This document shows, one piece after another, positions 15,140 to 23,261 of a DNA stretch of 26,329 nt; the stretch's first letter is position 1, and every line of letters begins with the position of its first letter. The translations under genes were made by a program, and so were the position numbers. Location of the stretch: positions 1 through 26,329 of the forward strand of contig CAYXWM010000044.1 of NCBI GenBank assembly GCA_964468805.1, in the 5' to 3' direction. The notes beneath the pieces are model-generated. The model saw nothing but the letters and a program-made list of their open reading frames with translations. It was not told the DNA's origin and ran no database searches. Source of the stretch: CAYXWM01 sp964468805 (GTDB taxonomy: Bacteria; Bacillota; Clostridia; Lachnospirales; WRBF01).

Positions 15140-17404
15140 TTATTTGGTAACCCTGTCTACGGTTTTTACGCCTTTAAGGTTGGAGAGTTTCTTTGTTATT
15201 TTTTCCAGTTGGTCTTTGGCATCTATGATGATAATGGCTGTGAAAATAGCAACGCCGTCTACAACTTGGGCGGTAAAGTCCATAACGGGGATTTTTTCTT
15301 CGGAAAACATTTTTGAAACGTCAAAGAGTAAGCCAACCCTGTCTGTGCCGGTAATTCGGATATGGGCGTTGTAACGGTTGTTGCGGTCTTTCAGGGATTC
15401 TTGGTGCCATTCCGTATCTACCAGACGGTGACGGCTGATGTCGTCCAGCATAAGGATATTTATGCAGTCTGTACGATGGATGGAAACCCCGCGACCTTTG
15501 GTTACAAAGCCTATAATTTCGTCACCCGGAACCGGACAGCAACATTTAGAGAACCTGACACTTACATCGTCCACACCGTTAACCACTATGCCGGATTTAC
15601 CCGGGTTTTGTTTTTGGTGGTGGCAGTCGTGGGTACCGATTTTAATTTCAGGCGGATTGATGCGTTCCTGTTCTTTAACGTAATCCTCTTTAAGACGGTT
15701 AATAACTTGGGCTTCTTTTATACCCCCGTGACCTACCGCCGCGCAGAGAGAGTTCCAATCGGCAAAGCCGAATTTGTCCAGCACAAGGTTTTTGCGTTGG
15801 GTTGTAAGAAGTTCGCTTAGATTAAGACCTTTTTTCTTGGCTTCTTTATCCAGAATCTCTTTGCCCCGGGCTATATTTTCTTCTTTGTTTTCTTTTTTGA
15901 ACCACTGATTGATTTTGGTTCTGGCTTGGTTGGTTTTGACTATATTCAACCAATCTCGGCTGGGACCCTTGCAGTTCTGGCTGGTCATAATGGTGATACG
16001 GTCGCCGGAAAGGAGAGTGTAGTCAAAGGGAACTATAATACCGTTTACCCTGCAACCCACCATGCGGTTACCCACGGCGGTGTGTATGGCGTAGGCAAAG
16101 TCTATGGGTGTTGCACCTCGTAACAGAGGAATAATTTCGCCTTTGGGAGTGAAGCAATAAACCTGGTCCGAGTATACGTCAAGGTCGGTTTTCAAGGCGG
16201 TTAGGAATTCCTTGTTGTCCGAAAGGTCCCGTTGCCATTCCAAAATTTGTCTTAGCCAAGCCAACTTGGCTTCTTCGGAAGTGGGGTCGGCTATGCCGCC
16301 TTTACCCTCTTTGTATTTCCAGTGAGCCGCAATACCGTATTCGGCGGTGCGGTGCATATCCCAGGTACGGATTTGTATTTCTATAGGCTCGCCCTCCGAG
16401 TCTATAACAACCGTATGCAGGGATTGATACATATTGGGTTTGGGCATACCTATATAGTCCTTAAAGCGACCCGGCATGGGCTTATACATATCGTGAACCA
16501 AACCCAGCACTTCATAACAGTCTATGGGAACGTCAACTATAACTCTGACGGCGAATATATCTAAGATCTGGTCAAGGGTTTTGTCTTGGTTGACCATTTT
16601 TTTGTAGATGCTGAAAAGGTGCTTGGAACGCCCTTCGACGTGGACATTCATGCCCCTTTGGGCTATTTTTTCTTTCAGTTCCGCAACCAAGGAGTTAATA
16701 TAGGCTTGGCGGTCGGCACTTTTCAGCTCTATTTTATTGGCAAGGTCAAAATAGGCATCTTCGTGCAGGTATCTGAAAGAAAGATCCTCCAACTCGTAAC
16801 GCAATTTGGAAATACCCAAACGGTGAGCAAGTGGGGCGTAAATATCCAAGGTTTCCTGTGCCTTTTCCTTTTGCTTTTCCGGACGCATAAATTGCAAAGT
16901 ACGCATATTATGCAGGCGGTCGGCTATTTTTATAAGGATAACACGAATGTCCTTTGCCATGGCAATGAACATTTTACGGTAGTTTTCTGCCTGGAGTTCC
17001 TGCTTGTCTTTTATATGGTGAACATGGTGAGAGGAGTCCTTGGAGTCTTTTGATTTATCCTCTTTTAAACTGTCCTCTATATTGTCCAGCTTGGTTACCC
17101 CAACAACAATTTCGGTTATTTCTTTGCCGAAATCCTTAATCATCTCTTCTTCGCCGTAGGGTGTATCCTCCAGAACATCATGAAGTATCCCGGAAACTAC
17201 GGATTCCATGTCCAATTCCAAATCAGCAAGAATATAGGCGACCCACATAGGATGGATGATATAAGGTTCGCCTGACTTGCGGATTTGGGGGCCGTGGAAT
17301 TCCGCGGCGAGCTTGTAAGCCTTGTCTATAAGTGAAAAGTCCTTAGAAGGGTGATATTCCTTCATGCGGTTTATTAGGTTTTCATATATTTCTTGATGAG
17401 TCAT
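15140..17404 (-). CDS. rel: Bifunctional (p)ppGpp synthetase/hydrolase (Rel/SpoT family)
   Basis: Makes and degrades (p)ppGpp in the stringent response, acting in the cytosol with ribosomes. I call 754 residues from ATG 17404, where AAGG has good spacing; ATG 17413 overlaps the site. Domains in order: HD hydrolase (KSGEPYIIHP; HD at 75-76 in LHDVLEDTPY; DRLHNMRTL near 162), then synthetase with RFKDYIGMPKPNMYQSLHT at 313-331. Its RxKD-type loop is the form found in bifunctional enzymes. TGS follows (VYCFTPKGEIIPLLRGATPI), then the zinc-finger/helical region with CCCPVPGDEIIGF, and a C-terminal ACT domain. The hydrolase domain carries an unusual charged and His-rich insert at about 110-133. 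Both active sites look intact. Confidence 0.96.
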   Translation of the reverse strand: MTHQEIYENLINRMKEYHPSKDFSLIDKAYKLAAEFHGPQIRKSGEPYIIHPMWVAYILADLELDMESVVSGILHDVLEDTPYGEEEMIKDFGKEITEIVVGVTKLDNIEDSLKEDKSKDSKDSSHHVHHIKDKQELQAENYRKMFIAMAKDIRVILIKIADRLHNMRTLQFMRPEKQKEKAQETLDIYAPLAHRLGISKLRYELEDLSFRYLHEDAYFDLANKIELKSADRQAYINSLVAELKEKIAQRGMNVHVEGRSKHLFSIYKKMVNQDKTLDQILDIFAVRVIVDVPIDCYEVLGLVHDMYKPMPGRFKDYIGMPKPNMYQSLHTVVIDSEGEPIEIQIRTWDMHRTAEYGIAAHWKYKEGKGGIADPTSEEAKLAWLRQILEWQRDLSDNKEFLTALKTDLDVYSDQVYCFTPKGEIIPLLRGATPIDFAYAIHTAVGNRMVGCRVNGIIVPFDYTLLSGDRITIMTSQNCKGPSRDWLNIVKTNQARTKINQWFKKENKEENIARGKEILDKEAKKKGLNLSELLTTQRKNLVLDKFGFADWNSLCAAVGHGGIKEAQVINRLKEDYVKEQERINPPEIKIGTHDCHHQKQNPGKSGIVVNGVDDVSVRFSKCCCPVPGDEIIGFVTKGRGVSIHRTDCINILMLDDISRHRLVDTEWHQESLKDRNNRYNAHIRITGTDRVGLLFDVSKMFSEEKIPVMDFTAQVVDGVAIFTAIIIIDAKDQLEKITKKLSNLKGVKTVDRVTK

Positions 17405-17429
17405 AAATATCATCCTTTTGATACAGTGG

Positions 17430-17468
17430 GCCGATTATCCTATTCGCTGTGAATGGGCGTGAATCGGC
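17430..17468 (-). promoter_or_regulatory. Hairpin in the rel leader
   Basis: GCCGAT and ATCGGC arms enclose an inner TTC.CGC/GCG.GAA stem immediately upstream of the rel ribosome site. It could influence rel translation; this is inferred from position. The remaining 250 bases up to 17717 are AT-rich and presumably hold the rel promoter, but I find no convincing -35/-10 pair. Confidence 0.35.
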
Positions 17469-17717
17469 AAATAAAACTCCGCTGTCGGTTTGTCTTAAAA
17501 TATATGCATTAAGATGTAATATTGACATAATAATTTAACATGAAATTAACCCGGTTCAAAGGTTTGCTTGAATTACCAAGGTGTTTCCACGTTAAAATAA
17601 CATTATCCAAAAATTTATGCATATTATTTTATATAATTTCCCGTTTTAAGACAAAGCGTAAATTTTGGAATGTTGTGAATTTATGTGGTGAAGAAATTAA
17701 AATTTTCCAAACTTATA

Positions 17718-18992
17718 CTAAATAGATTCCGCCGGGTTTTCTTTTTCTTCTTCTTCAAGCATTCTGAGGCGTTCCATACGGCGAGAATAGTAGCGAGTAA
17801 GGAACAGTTTTATTATGGCACAGGTAGGAACGGCAATAACCATACCGACTATGCCGAATAAGCTTCCGCCTACGGTAAGAGAGATTAATACCAGTGCCGG
17901 GCCAAGTTCCACGGATTTGCCCACAACACGGGGAGCGATAAACATACCGTCGATTTGTTGGAGAACCAATATACCTATACCGGCGTAGACCGCTTGCATG
18001 GGGTCTCCGCTTAAAAGGGCGGCGATAATGGTTAAGAAGAAGGCTATTATGGCTCCAAAGTAGGGTATAAGGTTTGCTATACCGGAAAGGATACCTATAA
18101 ATACGGAAAACTGAACCCCAACCACAGTAAGCCAAACGCTGATTAAGCAAGCCATAATGGAAGCATCGGCAAGCTGACCTCTGATATAGCCGGAGAAAAC
18201 GGCGTTAATATCGCCTATAATATTGCGGAAAGTGTTGTAAATCTTCGTGGGCAGATAGGAATGAGCCACCGAAGAAGATGTTTTAAGGATGACATCTTTA
18301 TCCAGCAAAATATAAGCCGACAGGATGATACCCAGCAAGAAATTCAAAATACCCGTGCCTGCGGAGGAGATGGTTTCGGACAGACCCTTGATAAAACCGG
18401 AGGCGGTGAGGGTAATGGACTGCAAAAACTCGGTAATAAAACCGCTGAAATATTCGGAAACGCCCCAGTCCAGCAGGTTTATTTGTATGGTGTTTACGGC
18501 CTCGGAGAAGCTGTTGAAAACGCCCATAATGTTGTTTACCACATTGCGGACGAAATCGTCATTGTTACTGCTTATAAGCTTACCGAAGAAGGACCAAAAC
18601 AGGATAAAGAAAAACAAAAAAACGGACAGATAGGCAAGAGTAACCCCGGCCACACGTTTTTGCGGTTTTTCTTTCTTTTTTTTGTGTTTCTTTATCCAAT
18701 TTGGGCGGCGAAAGGTGTCTTTCAAATACCTTTCGTAGAATACAAAATAACCCCGTTCCAAAAAATCCACAAAGGGATCAAGGAGATAGGCAAGTATTAA
18801 AGCTATAATCAAAGGAGCAAATACGGAGGATAACTTTGAGAAAAAGTTATCAAAGAAAGCTCCCGTTTCGTTAACGTTAACCAATACATAGGCAACGGAA
18901 TCAACGGCAAGTTTCAAAATATAAATCAAGCCGAAGGCAACAACTACATATAAGCAAATTTTAAAATATTTCTCATCCCACCATTTTTTCAT
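17718..18992 (-). CDS. AI-2E family transporter (PF01594-type membrane protein)
   Basis: A 424-residue polytopic protein with about eight membrane segments: residues about 12-33, 50-70, 112-138, a pair of amphipathic stretches, then 210-232 and several in 270-400. The conserved C-terminal block VLQQIDGMFIAPRVVGKSVELGPALVLIS and the following glycine-rich helix are characteristic. Family members export autoinducer-2 or exchange sodium and protons; which applies here cannot be read. A Lys-rich loop (KKHKKKKEKPQKR) precedes TM3. I start at ATG 18992, preceded by GAGG; a GTG at 19004 overlaps that site. It ends with an acidic tail (EEEEKENPAESI). Confidence 0.9.
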   Translation of the reverse strand: MKKWWDEKYFKICLYVVVAFGLIYILKLAVDSVAYVLVNVNETGAFFDNFFSKLSSVFAPLIIALILAYLLDPFVDFLERGYFVFYERYLKDTFRRPNWIKKHKKKKEKPQKRVAGVTLAYLSVFLFFFILFWSFFGKLISSNNDDFVRNVVNNIMGVFNSFSEAVNTIQINLLDWGVSEYFSGFITEFLQSITLTASGFIKGLSETISSAGTGILNFLLGIILSAYILLDKDVILKTSSSVAHSYLPTKIYNTFRNIIGDINAVFSGYIRGQLADASIMACLISVWLTVVGVQFSVFIGILSGIANLIPYFGAIIAFFLTIIAALLSGDPMQAVYAGIGILVLQQIDGMFIAPRVVGKSVELGPALVLISLTVGGSLFGIVGMVIAVPTCAIIKLFLTRYYSRRMERLRMLEEEEKENPAESI

Positions 18993-19044
18993 AAGTAACC
19001 TCACTCGTGCGACAGCATTATTGGGTTATTGAACAGATAAGTAT

Positions 19045-19073
19045 CGGAGTTGAGTATACACCTAACAACTCCG
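19045..19073. repeat. Inverted repeat upstream of the AI-2E gene
   Basis: CGGAGTTG and CAACTCCG, eight perfect pairs, enclose 13 bases. It lies between pepD and the AI-2E gene. Neither side has a T-run, so it is more likely a leader or operator-like palindrome than a terminator. The rest of the gap up to 19213 is AT-rich without other features. Confidence 0.4.
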
Positions 19074-19213
19074 TTTATTCAAAACTATGCTTAAAAGATT
19101 TAAGATCCCTATAATAAACAACAAGTTTTCAACCAATATTTTAAAAATTATAACAGCAATAATTGTAAATATTATCTTATAAAACTTTTTTATTTTTTTA
19201 GGGTTCATAGGCA

Positions 19214-20650
19214 TTAAAGTTGTTTTGTTTTTTGTAAAAGGTTCAATAGTACGGTATAAACTCTGCCAACGGATTCTATGCTTACCCGTTCCTCCGGGGA
19301 ATGAATGTCATACATATTGGGTCCGAAGGAGACTATGTCCAAATCTTGCAGTTTATCCGCAAATACACAACATTCCAAACCGGCATGGATGGCGGTAACT
19401 TTGGGTATAATGTTGACTTCCTTATAAGATTCCACCAGCAAATCCCTTAGCTTTGAGTTTTGTCTGAATTTCCAAGAGGGATATTCCGCTGTTTGGTCGT
19501 ATTTGCCGCCGGCAAGCCTTGCAAGTCGTTTTATAACGTTACCGTAATATTGCTTTTTGGTTCCGTAATTGGAACGTATGTCGCATTTTATAAGAATCTT
19601 GTCTTGCTCTGTTCTTAAAACCCCTACGTTATTGGAGGTATCGGGCAGTCCCGGTATATCTCGGCTCATGTCCAAAACTCCGTTGGGTATAAGCATTATT
19701 AAATCCAAGATTTTTTCTTTTAAATCATGGGTAAAGGCTTTTAAGGGCTTTTCGGTGTTTTCGGCGAGTTTCAAATTGATATTCGGCTCAAGCTCACCGT
19801 ATTCATCTTTTAAGATTTCCAAAAGAGCCTTTAGGTCAGTTTCTAATTCATCTTTTAAGGAAGGCTCAAAGGCAAGGGTTGCGTTGGCTTCCCTGGGAAT
19901 GGCGTTGGCTTTTTCGCCGCCTCTTACGGAGCATAGGTAGTAATTGTATTTTTCCGAGAGAGTTGAAAGCACTCTTGCAAGGGTACGAATGGCGTTGCCT
20001 CTGCCTTTGTCTATGTCCTCGCCGGAGTGACCGCCTTTCAAGCCGGATACATATAAATTATAAAGTGACACGGTTTCCGGCAGTTGGGTTATCTCCATAG
20101 GCAGTTCTACGAAACTTTTAACCCCACCGCAGCAGCCGGCTATGATTTGGTTTTCGGAGCCTGTGTCCAAATTTATCAAAACCGAGCCTTGGAGCAATTT
20201 CATGTCTAGGGCTATGGCACCCTCCATACCGGTTTCTTCGGAAGCGGTAAACAAGGCCTCCAAGGAGGGATGCTGTAAATCCGTGCTGTCCAAGACAGAC
20301 ATTATCATGGCTACGCCTATGCCGTTATCGGCACCGAGAGTAGTGCCGACGGCTTTGATAAAGTCACCTTCAAAGACCAATTTTATGGGGTCTATAAGGA
20401 AGTCGTGGTTTATGTCGGAATTTTTTTCACAGACCATGTCAAGATGAGCCTGTAAAATTAAAGTTGGGGCGGTTTCGAAACCGGAAGTTGCCGGTTTTTT
20501 TATTATGACGTTATAGGAGGAATCTTGAAAGACCCAAAGGTTGCGAGCCTTGGCAAACTCCACCAAATAATCGCTTAAAGCTTTTTCGTTACCGGAGCCT
20601 CTGGGAAAGGCACTTATGTTTTCAAAAAATGAGATTACTCGTTCTTTCAT
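19214..20650 (-). CDS. pepD: Aminoacyl-histidine dipeptidase (PepD, peptidase M20C)
   Basis: A 478-residue zinc dipeptidase that cleaves Xaa-His dipeptides such as carnosine, probably in the cytosol (no signal peptide). M20 metal-site motifs are present: LQAHLDMVCEKN with His69 and Asp71, TLGADNGIGVAM with the bridging Asp108, ASEETGMEGA with Glu138/139, NLDTGSEN with Asp162, and a C-terminal His in DIHSPEERV. The GGHSGEDI stretch belongs to the dimerisation lid. Length matches the family. ATG 20650 has GGAGG eight bases upstream; the longer frame to 20725 crosses the promoter. It is transcribed alone from a good promoter. Confidence 0.95.
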   Translation of the reverse strand: MKERVISFFENISAFPRGSGNEKALSDYLVEFAKARNLWVFQDSSYNVIIKKPATSGFETAPTLILQAHLDMVCEKNSDINHDFLIDPIKLVFEGDFIKAVGTTLGADNGIGVAMIMSVLDSTDLQHPSLEALFTASEETGMEGAIALDMKLLQGSVLINLDTGSENQIIAGCCGGVKSFVELPMEITQLPETVSLYNLYVSGLKGGHSGEDIDKGRGNAIRTLARVLSTLSEKYNYYLCSVRGGEKANAIPREANATLAFEPSLKDELETDLKALLEILKDEYGELEPNINLKLAENTEKPLKAFTHDLKEKILDLIMLIPNGVLDMSRDIPGLPDTSNNVGVLRTEQDKILIKCDIRSNYGTKKQYYGNVIKRLARLAGGKYDQTAEYPSWKFRQNSKLRDLLVESYKEVNIIPKVTAIHAGLECCVFADKLQDLDIVSFGPNMYDIHSPEERVSIESVGRVYTVLLNLLQKTKQL

Positions 20651-20692
20651 CAAATAAGCCTCCGAACTGTGGGACTTTTTTCTAAATATAAC

Positions 20693-20721
20693 ATTATAGC
20701 ACAATAAATTTTTGGTAGCAA
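20693..20721 (-). promoter_or_regulatory. Sigma-A-type promoter of pepD
   Basis: On the minus strand TTGCTA, a 17-base spacer and TATAAT with an extended TGC form a good vegetative promoter. The predicted start of transcription is about 35 bases before the pepD ATG. Confidence 0.7.
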
Positions 20722-20789
20722 ACAAAATATGATGGTTTTTGTCGAAATTTAGAGGGTTACGGACGTAAGTTTAAAAAAAGAAAAACCCG

Positions 20790-20836
20790 GAGGGAGAAAA
20801 CCTTTTTTCAGACGGCGAAGAAGGGTTTTCTCCCTC
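20790..20836 (+). repeat. Dispersed hairpin element, copy 7 (downstream of gpr)
   Basis: Thirteen-base arms GAGGGAGAAAACC and GGTTTTCTCCCTC enclose a loop beginning TTTTTTCAG. The family tail (AAACTCCCTCTTTCCCAAAA) follows only after an inserted element at 20840-20877. This copy closely matches the inside of the trmD terminator. Confidence 0.75.
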
Positions 20837-20839
20837 ATA

Positions 20840-20877
20840 CTAATTCCGTTTAAATAGTAAGCAGAGTATGGAATTAG
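20840..20877. mobile_element. Miniature TA-flanked inverted-repeat element, member C
   Basis: This 38-bp element has ends CTAATTCC and GGAATTAG and is flanked on both sides by TCATA. It lies between the stem and the tail of hairpin copy 7, where other copies are continuous (CCCTCAAACTCCC), so it looks like an insertion. Its size and ends match member B at 23220. Confidence 0.6.
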
Positions 20878-20936
20878 TCATAAACTCCCTCTTTCCCAAA
20901 AAGCCGAATATAAATTTATAAATTTCCGAATATGTT

Positions 20937-20967
20937 TAGACTTTCGTCTTTGTGGGACGAAAGTCTA
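20937..20967 (-). terminator. Inverted repeat after gpr, probable terminator
   Basis: A 12-bp perfect stem, TAGACTTTCGTC with its complement, has a seven-base loop and lies 25 bases beyond the gpr stop. The following minus-strand sequence (AACATATTC) is only mildly T-rich, so termination may be partial. Confidence 0.55.
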
Positions 20968-20991
20968 ATGTATCGGATAAATAAGCTTGTT

Positions 20992-21996
20992 TTAATACAG
21001 ATAGCGGTTTATGTCATCTGTATCTATACCCGGATGCAAAGATATGTTCAGTGCGTTACCTATGATATTTGAGAGACGCTCTATTACAGCATCTACTTCT
21101 TTTGGGGTAACAAACATATTTTGGTAGGGGTTTAAGATTTCTGCTATAAGATTATATTTTTCTTCGTCCTGCAAGTTTTTCAGGGTGTTGTAGAAATCGC
21201 TGCCTTGTTGGGTTTGTCGGAGCATATCGTCAAGGATGCGGTTAATGGTGTCGTTAGTTAGGGTAGCTGCATCTACCACAGTGGGAACTCCTATGGCTAT
21301 AACGGGAACGCCCAGATTTTCTTCGTTCAGAGCCTTGCGTTTGTTTCCTATGCCGCCGCCGGGTGTAACACCGGTGTTTGAAATTTGTATGGTGGTATTG
21401 ATACGGCTTGTTTTACGAGCGGCTAGGGCATCTATGGCTATAATCAGCTTGGGTTGGATTTTATCCACTATGCCTTTGACTATTTCGCTTGTCTCTATAC
21501 CGGTCAGACCCAAAACGCCGGGAGATACGGCGGCAACGCTTCTTACGTTATTTTCTATTTCGTCCGGAAGGATTTTCTTTTGGGCTATGTGACGGGTTAC
21601 CAGCAGTTTGGAGACGGTTTTGGGGCCCAAAGCGTCGGGGGTAACCTGCCAATTACCCAGCCCTACAATCAGCACCGAGTCATCTTTGTTTAAGTTATGC
21701 AGCTTGCCAATTGTTTGAGACAGTATTTCAATAATCTTTTCATGGGTGCAAACGTCGTTATCTTTCAGGGCTTGGGACTCTATGGTTATATAGGTACCTA
21801 TGGGTTTTCCGATACGTTCGGCACCTTTTTCGTCCTTTACCTCCACGGTGGTGATTAAAATATCGTCCGACTCATCTGTGCTGACTTCCACACCTTCAAA
21901 GTCTTGAGACACGTTAGGGCTTGTTAACAAAGCAACGTCTGTTCGTGTTTCGTGTGCTTCTATTGCTAAATCGGTGTAGATTTGTAGTTTCTGCAT
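20992..21996 (-). CDS. gpr: Spore germination protease GPR
   Basis: GPR degrades small acid-soluble spore proteins during germination (peptidase A25). The call is 334 residues from ATG 21996, which has GGAGGT four bases upstream. Family motifs are clear: TDLAIEAHE at 8-16, which is the usual N-terminus of the processed enzyme, then VGLGNWQVTPDALGP with one catalytic Asp and IIAIDALAARKTSRI with the other. TIQISNTGVTPGGGIGNKR follows. The propeptide before TDLA would be only about seven residues, shorter than in Bacillus. A sigma-F-like promoter lies upstream. This gene is the main evidence that the organism forms spores. Confidence 0.97.
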   Translation of the reverse strand: MQKLQIYTDLAIEAHETRTDVALLTSPNVSQDFEGVEVSTDESDDILITTVEVKDEKGAERIGKPIGTYITIESQALKDNDVCTHEKIIEILSQTIGKLHNLNKDDSVLIVGLGNWQVTPDALGPKTVSKLLVTRHIAQKKILPDEIENNVRSVAAVSPGVLGLTGIETSEIVKGIVDKIQPKLIIAIDALAARKTSRINTTIQISNTGVTPGGGIGNKRKALNEENLGVPVIAIGVPTVVDAATLTNDTINRILDDMLRQTQQGSDFYNTLKNLQDEEKYNLIAEILNPYQNMFVTPKEVDAVIERLSNIIGNALNISLHPGIDTDDINRYLY

Positions 21997-22047
21997 AATT
22001 ACCTCCATGATTGGCGTTAAAAGGGCAAAATTAATTGCTGTATACCC

Positions 22048-22076
22048 TATTTTTGCCACATATCGTATAATTATAC
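22048..22076 (-). promoter_or_regulatory. Candidate sigma-F (forespore) promoter of gpr
   Basis: On the minus strand GTATA, 14 bases and GGCAAAAATA match the Bacillus sigma-F consensus GYWTA and GGNRANANTW at every specified base, with a spacer one base shorter than the usual 15. It lies about 50 bases before the gpr start codon. gpr belongs to the sigma-F regulon in Bacillus subtilis, which supports the call. Confidence 0.65.
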
Positions 22077-22137
22077 ATTAAGCACTTTAAGGATTTATGG
22101 TATAGTGACTTAACTTAAATGCTGATTAAGTATGATA

Positions 22138-22209
22138 CTGATTCCATTTTAAACAAAGGACAAAAATAATTGATGTTTTCCGATGGTCTTTCATCTTATT
22201 TGGAATCAG
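22138..22209. mobile_element. Miniature TA-flanked inverted-repeat element, member A
   Basis: A 72-bp element with ends CTGATTCCA and TGGAATCAG and TA on each side. Its first 13 and last 24 bases correspond to the whole of member B. The middle 35 bases are extra, so B is an internally deleted relative. It lies upstream of the gpr promoter. Confidence 0.6.
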
Positions 22210-22223
22210 TAAAATAAAAAAAA

Positions 22224-22287
22224 TTGAGGGAGAAAACCTTTTTCTTAGGTCTTCTCCCACAAACGTCCTCTTTCGAAAAACCGGGGC
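22224..22287 (+). repeat. Dispersed hairpin element, copy 8 (between lgt and gpr)
   Basis: TTGAGGGAGAAAACC pairs imperfectly with GGTCTTCTCCCACAA, followed by a tail-like CGTCCTCTTTCGAAAAACC. It begins 15 bases after member A, so the two families lie side by side here as they do at 20790-20882. Confidence 0.6.
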
Positions 22288-22325
22288 ATAAATAATATAT
22301 TGGATTTAGAGTAGAGTTATTTTAT

Positions 22326-23177
22326 TTATGAAATAGCTGTATGTTTCTTTCTTCGGTTGTATATTATCATTACTATGCCCAAAACAGCGAGGCAAAGGGA
22401 TAAAACCAAGGATACGGGTATGTTTGTTCCCCAGATAAGGAGTTGGTCTTGGCGTAAGGATTCTATCCAAGAACGACCTATACCGTAACCAACGAAGTAA
22501 ATCCAGAAAATTTCGCCGTCGAATTTCTTGCGGCGTTTAAAAAACATCATTATTAGGAAGATACCCAAATTCCAAAGGGATTCGTAAAGAAAGGTAGGAT
22601 GAACTTGGATGTATTCACCTATACTGTTATTTAAAATTTCTGTGGGGATAAAATCAACCTGTGCGATTTTGTATTGCATGGCAAATAAGTTATCCGAGGA
22701 AGCAAAACCGCCGAAGGCTTCTCGGTTAAAAAAGTTGCCCCAGCGACCTATCATCTGACCGAGAATCAGCCCCGGAGCGGCTGTATCCGCAAAGGTCCAA
22801 AAGTTGATTTTTTTCCTTTTGGAATAGATAACAGCGGTAATAACAGCGGCTATAACAGCACCGTAAATTGCCAATCCGCCTTTTCTCAGGTTAAATATAT
22901 CCAAGAGGTTGTCCTTGTAATTATCCCAAGAAAAGATAACAAAATACAGTCTTGCACCGATAATACAGGTTACAATAGCAATAAGTAAGAAGTTTGAATA
23001 CAGGGCAGGGTCTTGACCGGTTTTTCTTGCTTCCCTGTCCGCATAAAACAGTCCCGCCAGAACTCCTGTGGCAATAATAAGACCATACCAATAAATATCC
23101 AAGCCGAAAACGTTAAAAGCCACTCGTGACATTTCGTTTATTTGTATTCCCAGGTTGGGAAAAACAACATCAGGCAT
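22326..23177 (-). CDS. lgt: Phosphatidylglycerol-prolipoprotein diacylglyceryl transferase
   Basis: Lgt transfers diacylglycerol from phosphatidylglycerol to the lipobox cysteine of prolipoproteins in the membrane. The 283-residue length is typical. About seven membrane segments are visible, starting near residue 25 (IYWYGLIIATGVLAGLF). The family signature GQMIGRWGNFFNREAFGG lies near 139-156 with its essential Arg. HPTFLYESLWN and GIGRSWIESLRQDQLL are further conserved blocks. The GGLAIYGAV segment carries Tyr where Escherichia coli has His, as in many Firmicutes. The ATG has AAGGGAG upstream. A short upstream frame overlaps its start. Confidence 0.96.
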   Translation of the reverse strand: MPDVVFPNLGIQINEMSRVAFNVFGLDIYWYGLIIATGVLAGLFYADREARKTGQDPALYSNFLLIAIVTCIIGARLYFVIFSWDNYKDNLLDIFNLRKGGLAIYGAVIAAVITAVIYSKRKKINFWTFADTAAPGLILGQMIGRWGNFFNREAFGGFASSDNLFAMQYKIAQVDFIPTEILNNSIGEYIQVHPTFLYESLWNLGIFLIMMFFKRRKKFDGEIFWIYFVGYGIGRSWIESLRQDQLLIWGTNIPVSLVLSLCLAVLGIVMIIYNRRKKHTAIS

Positions 23178-23229
23178 AAAAATCTCCCTTCGGTAAGTAG
23201 TAAAAAAGCAAATAATATACTGATTCCAT
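23170..23229 (-). CDS. Possible 19-residue leader peptide upstream of lgt
   Basis: An ATG at 23229 with GGAGG five bases upstream opens a frame MESVYYLLFYYLPKGDFYA whose stop overlaps the first codons of lgt in another frame. Both the ribosome site and start codon lie inside member B. Translation could couple to or interfere with lgt. No homologue is recognised; the frame may be incidental. Confidence 0.3.
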   Translation of the reverse strand: MESVYYLLFYYLPKGDFYA

Positions 23230-23256
23230 TTTGTCCTCCATCTTATATGGAATCAG
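23220..23256. mobile_element. Miniature TA-flanked inverted-repeat element, member B
   Basis: A 37-bp element with ends CTGATTCC and GGAATCAG and TATA on both sides. It matches the first 13 and last 24 bases of member A with few differences. It sits in the leader of lgt. Confidence 0.6.
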
Positions 23257-23261
23257 TATAA

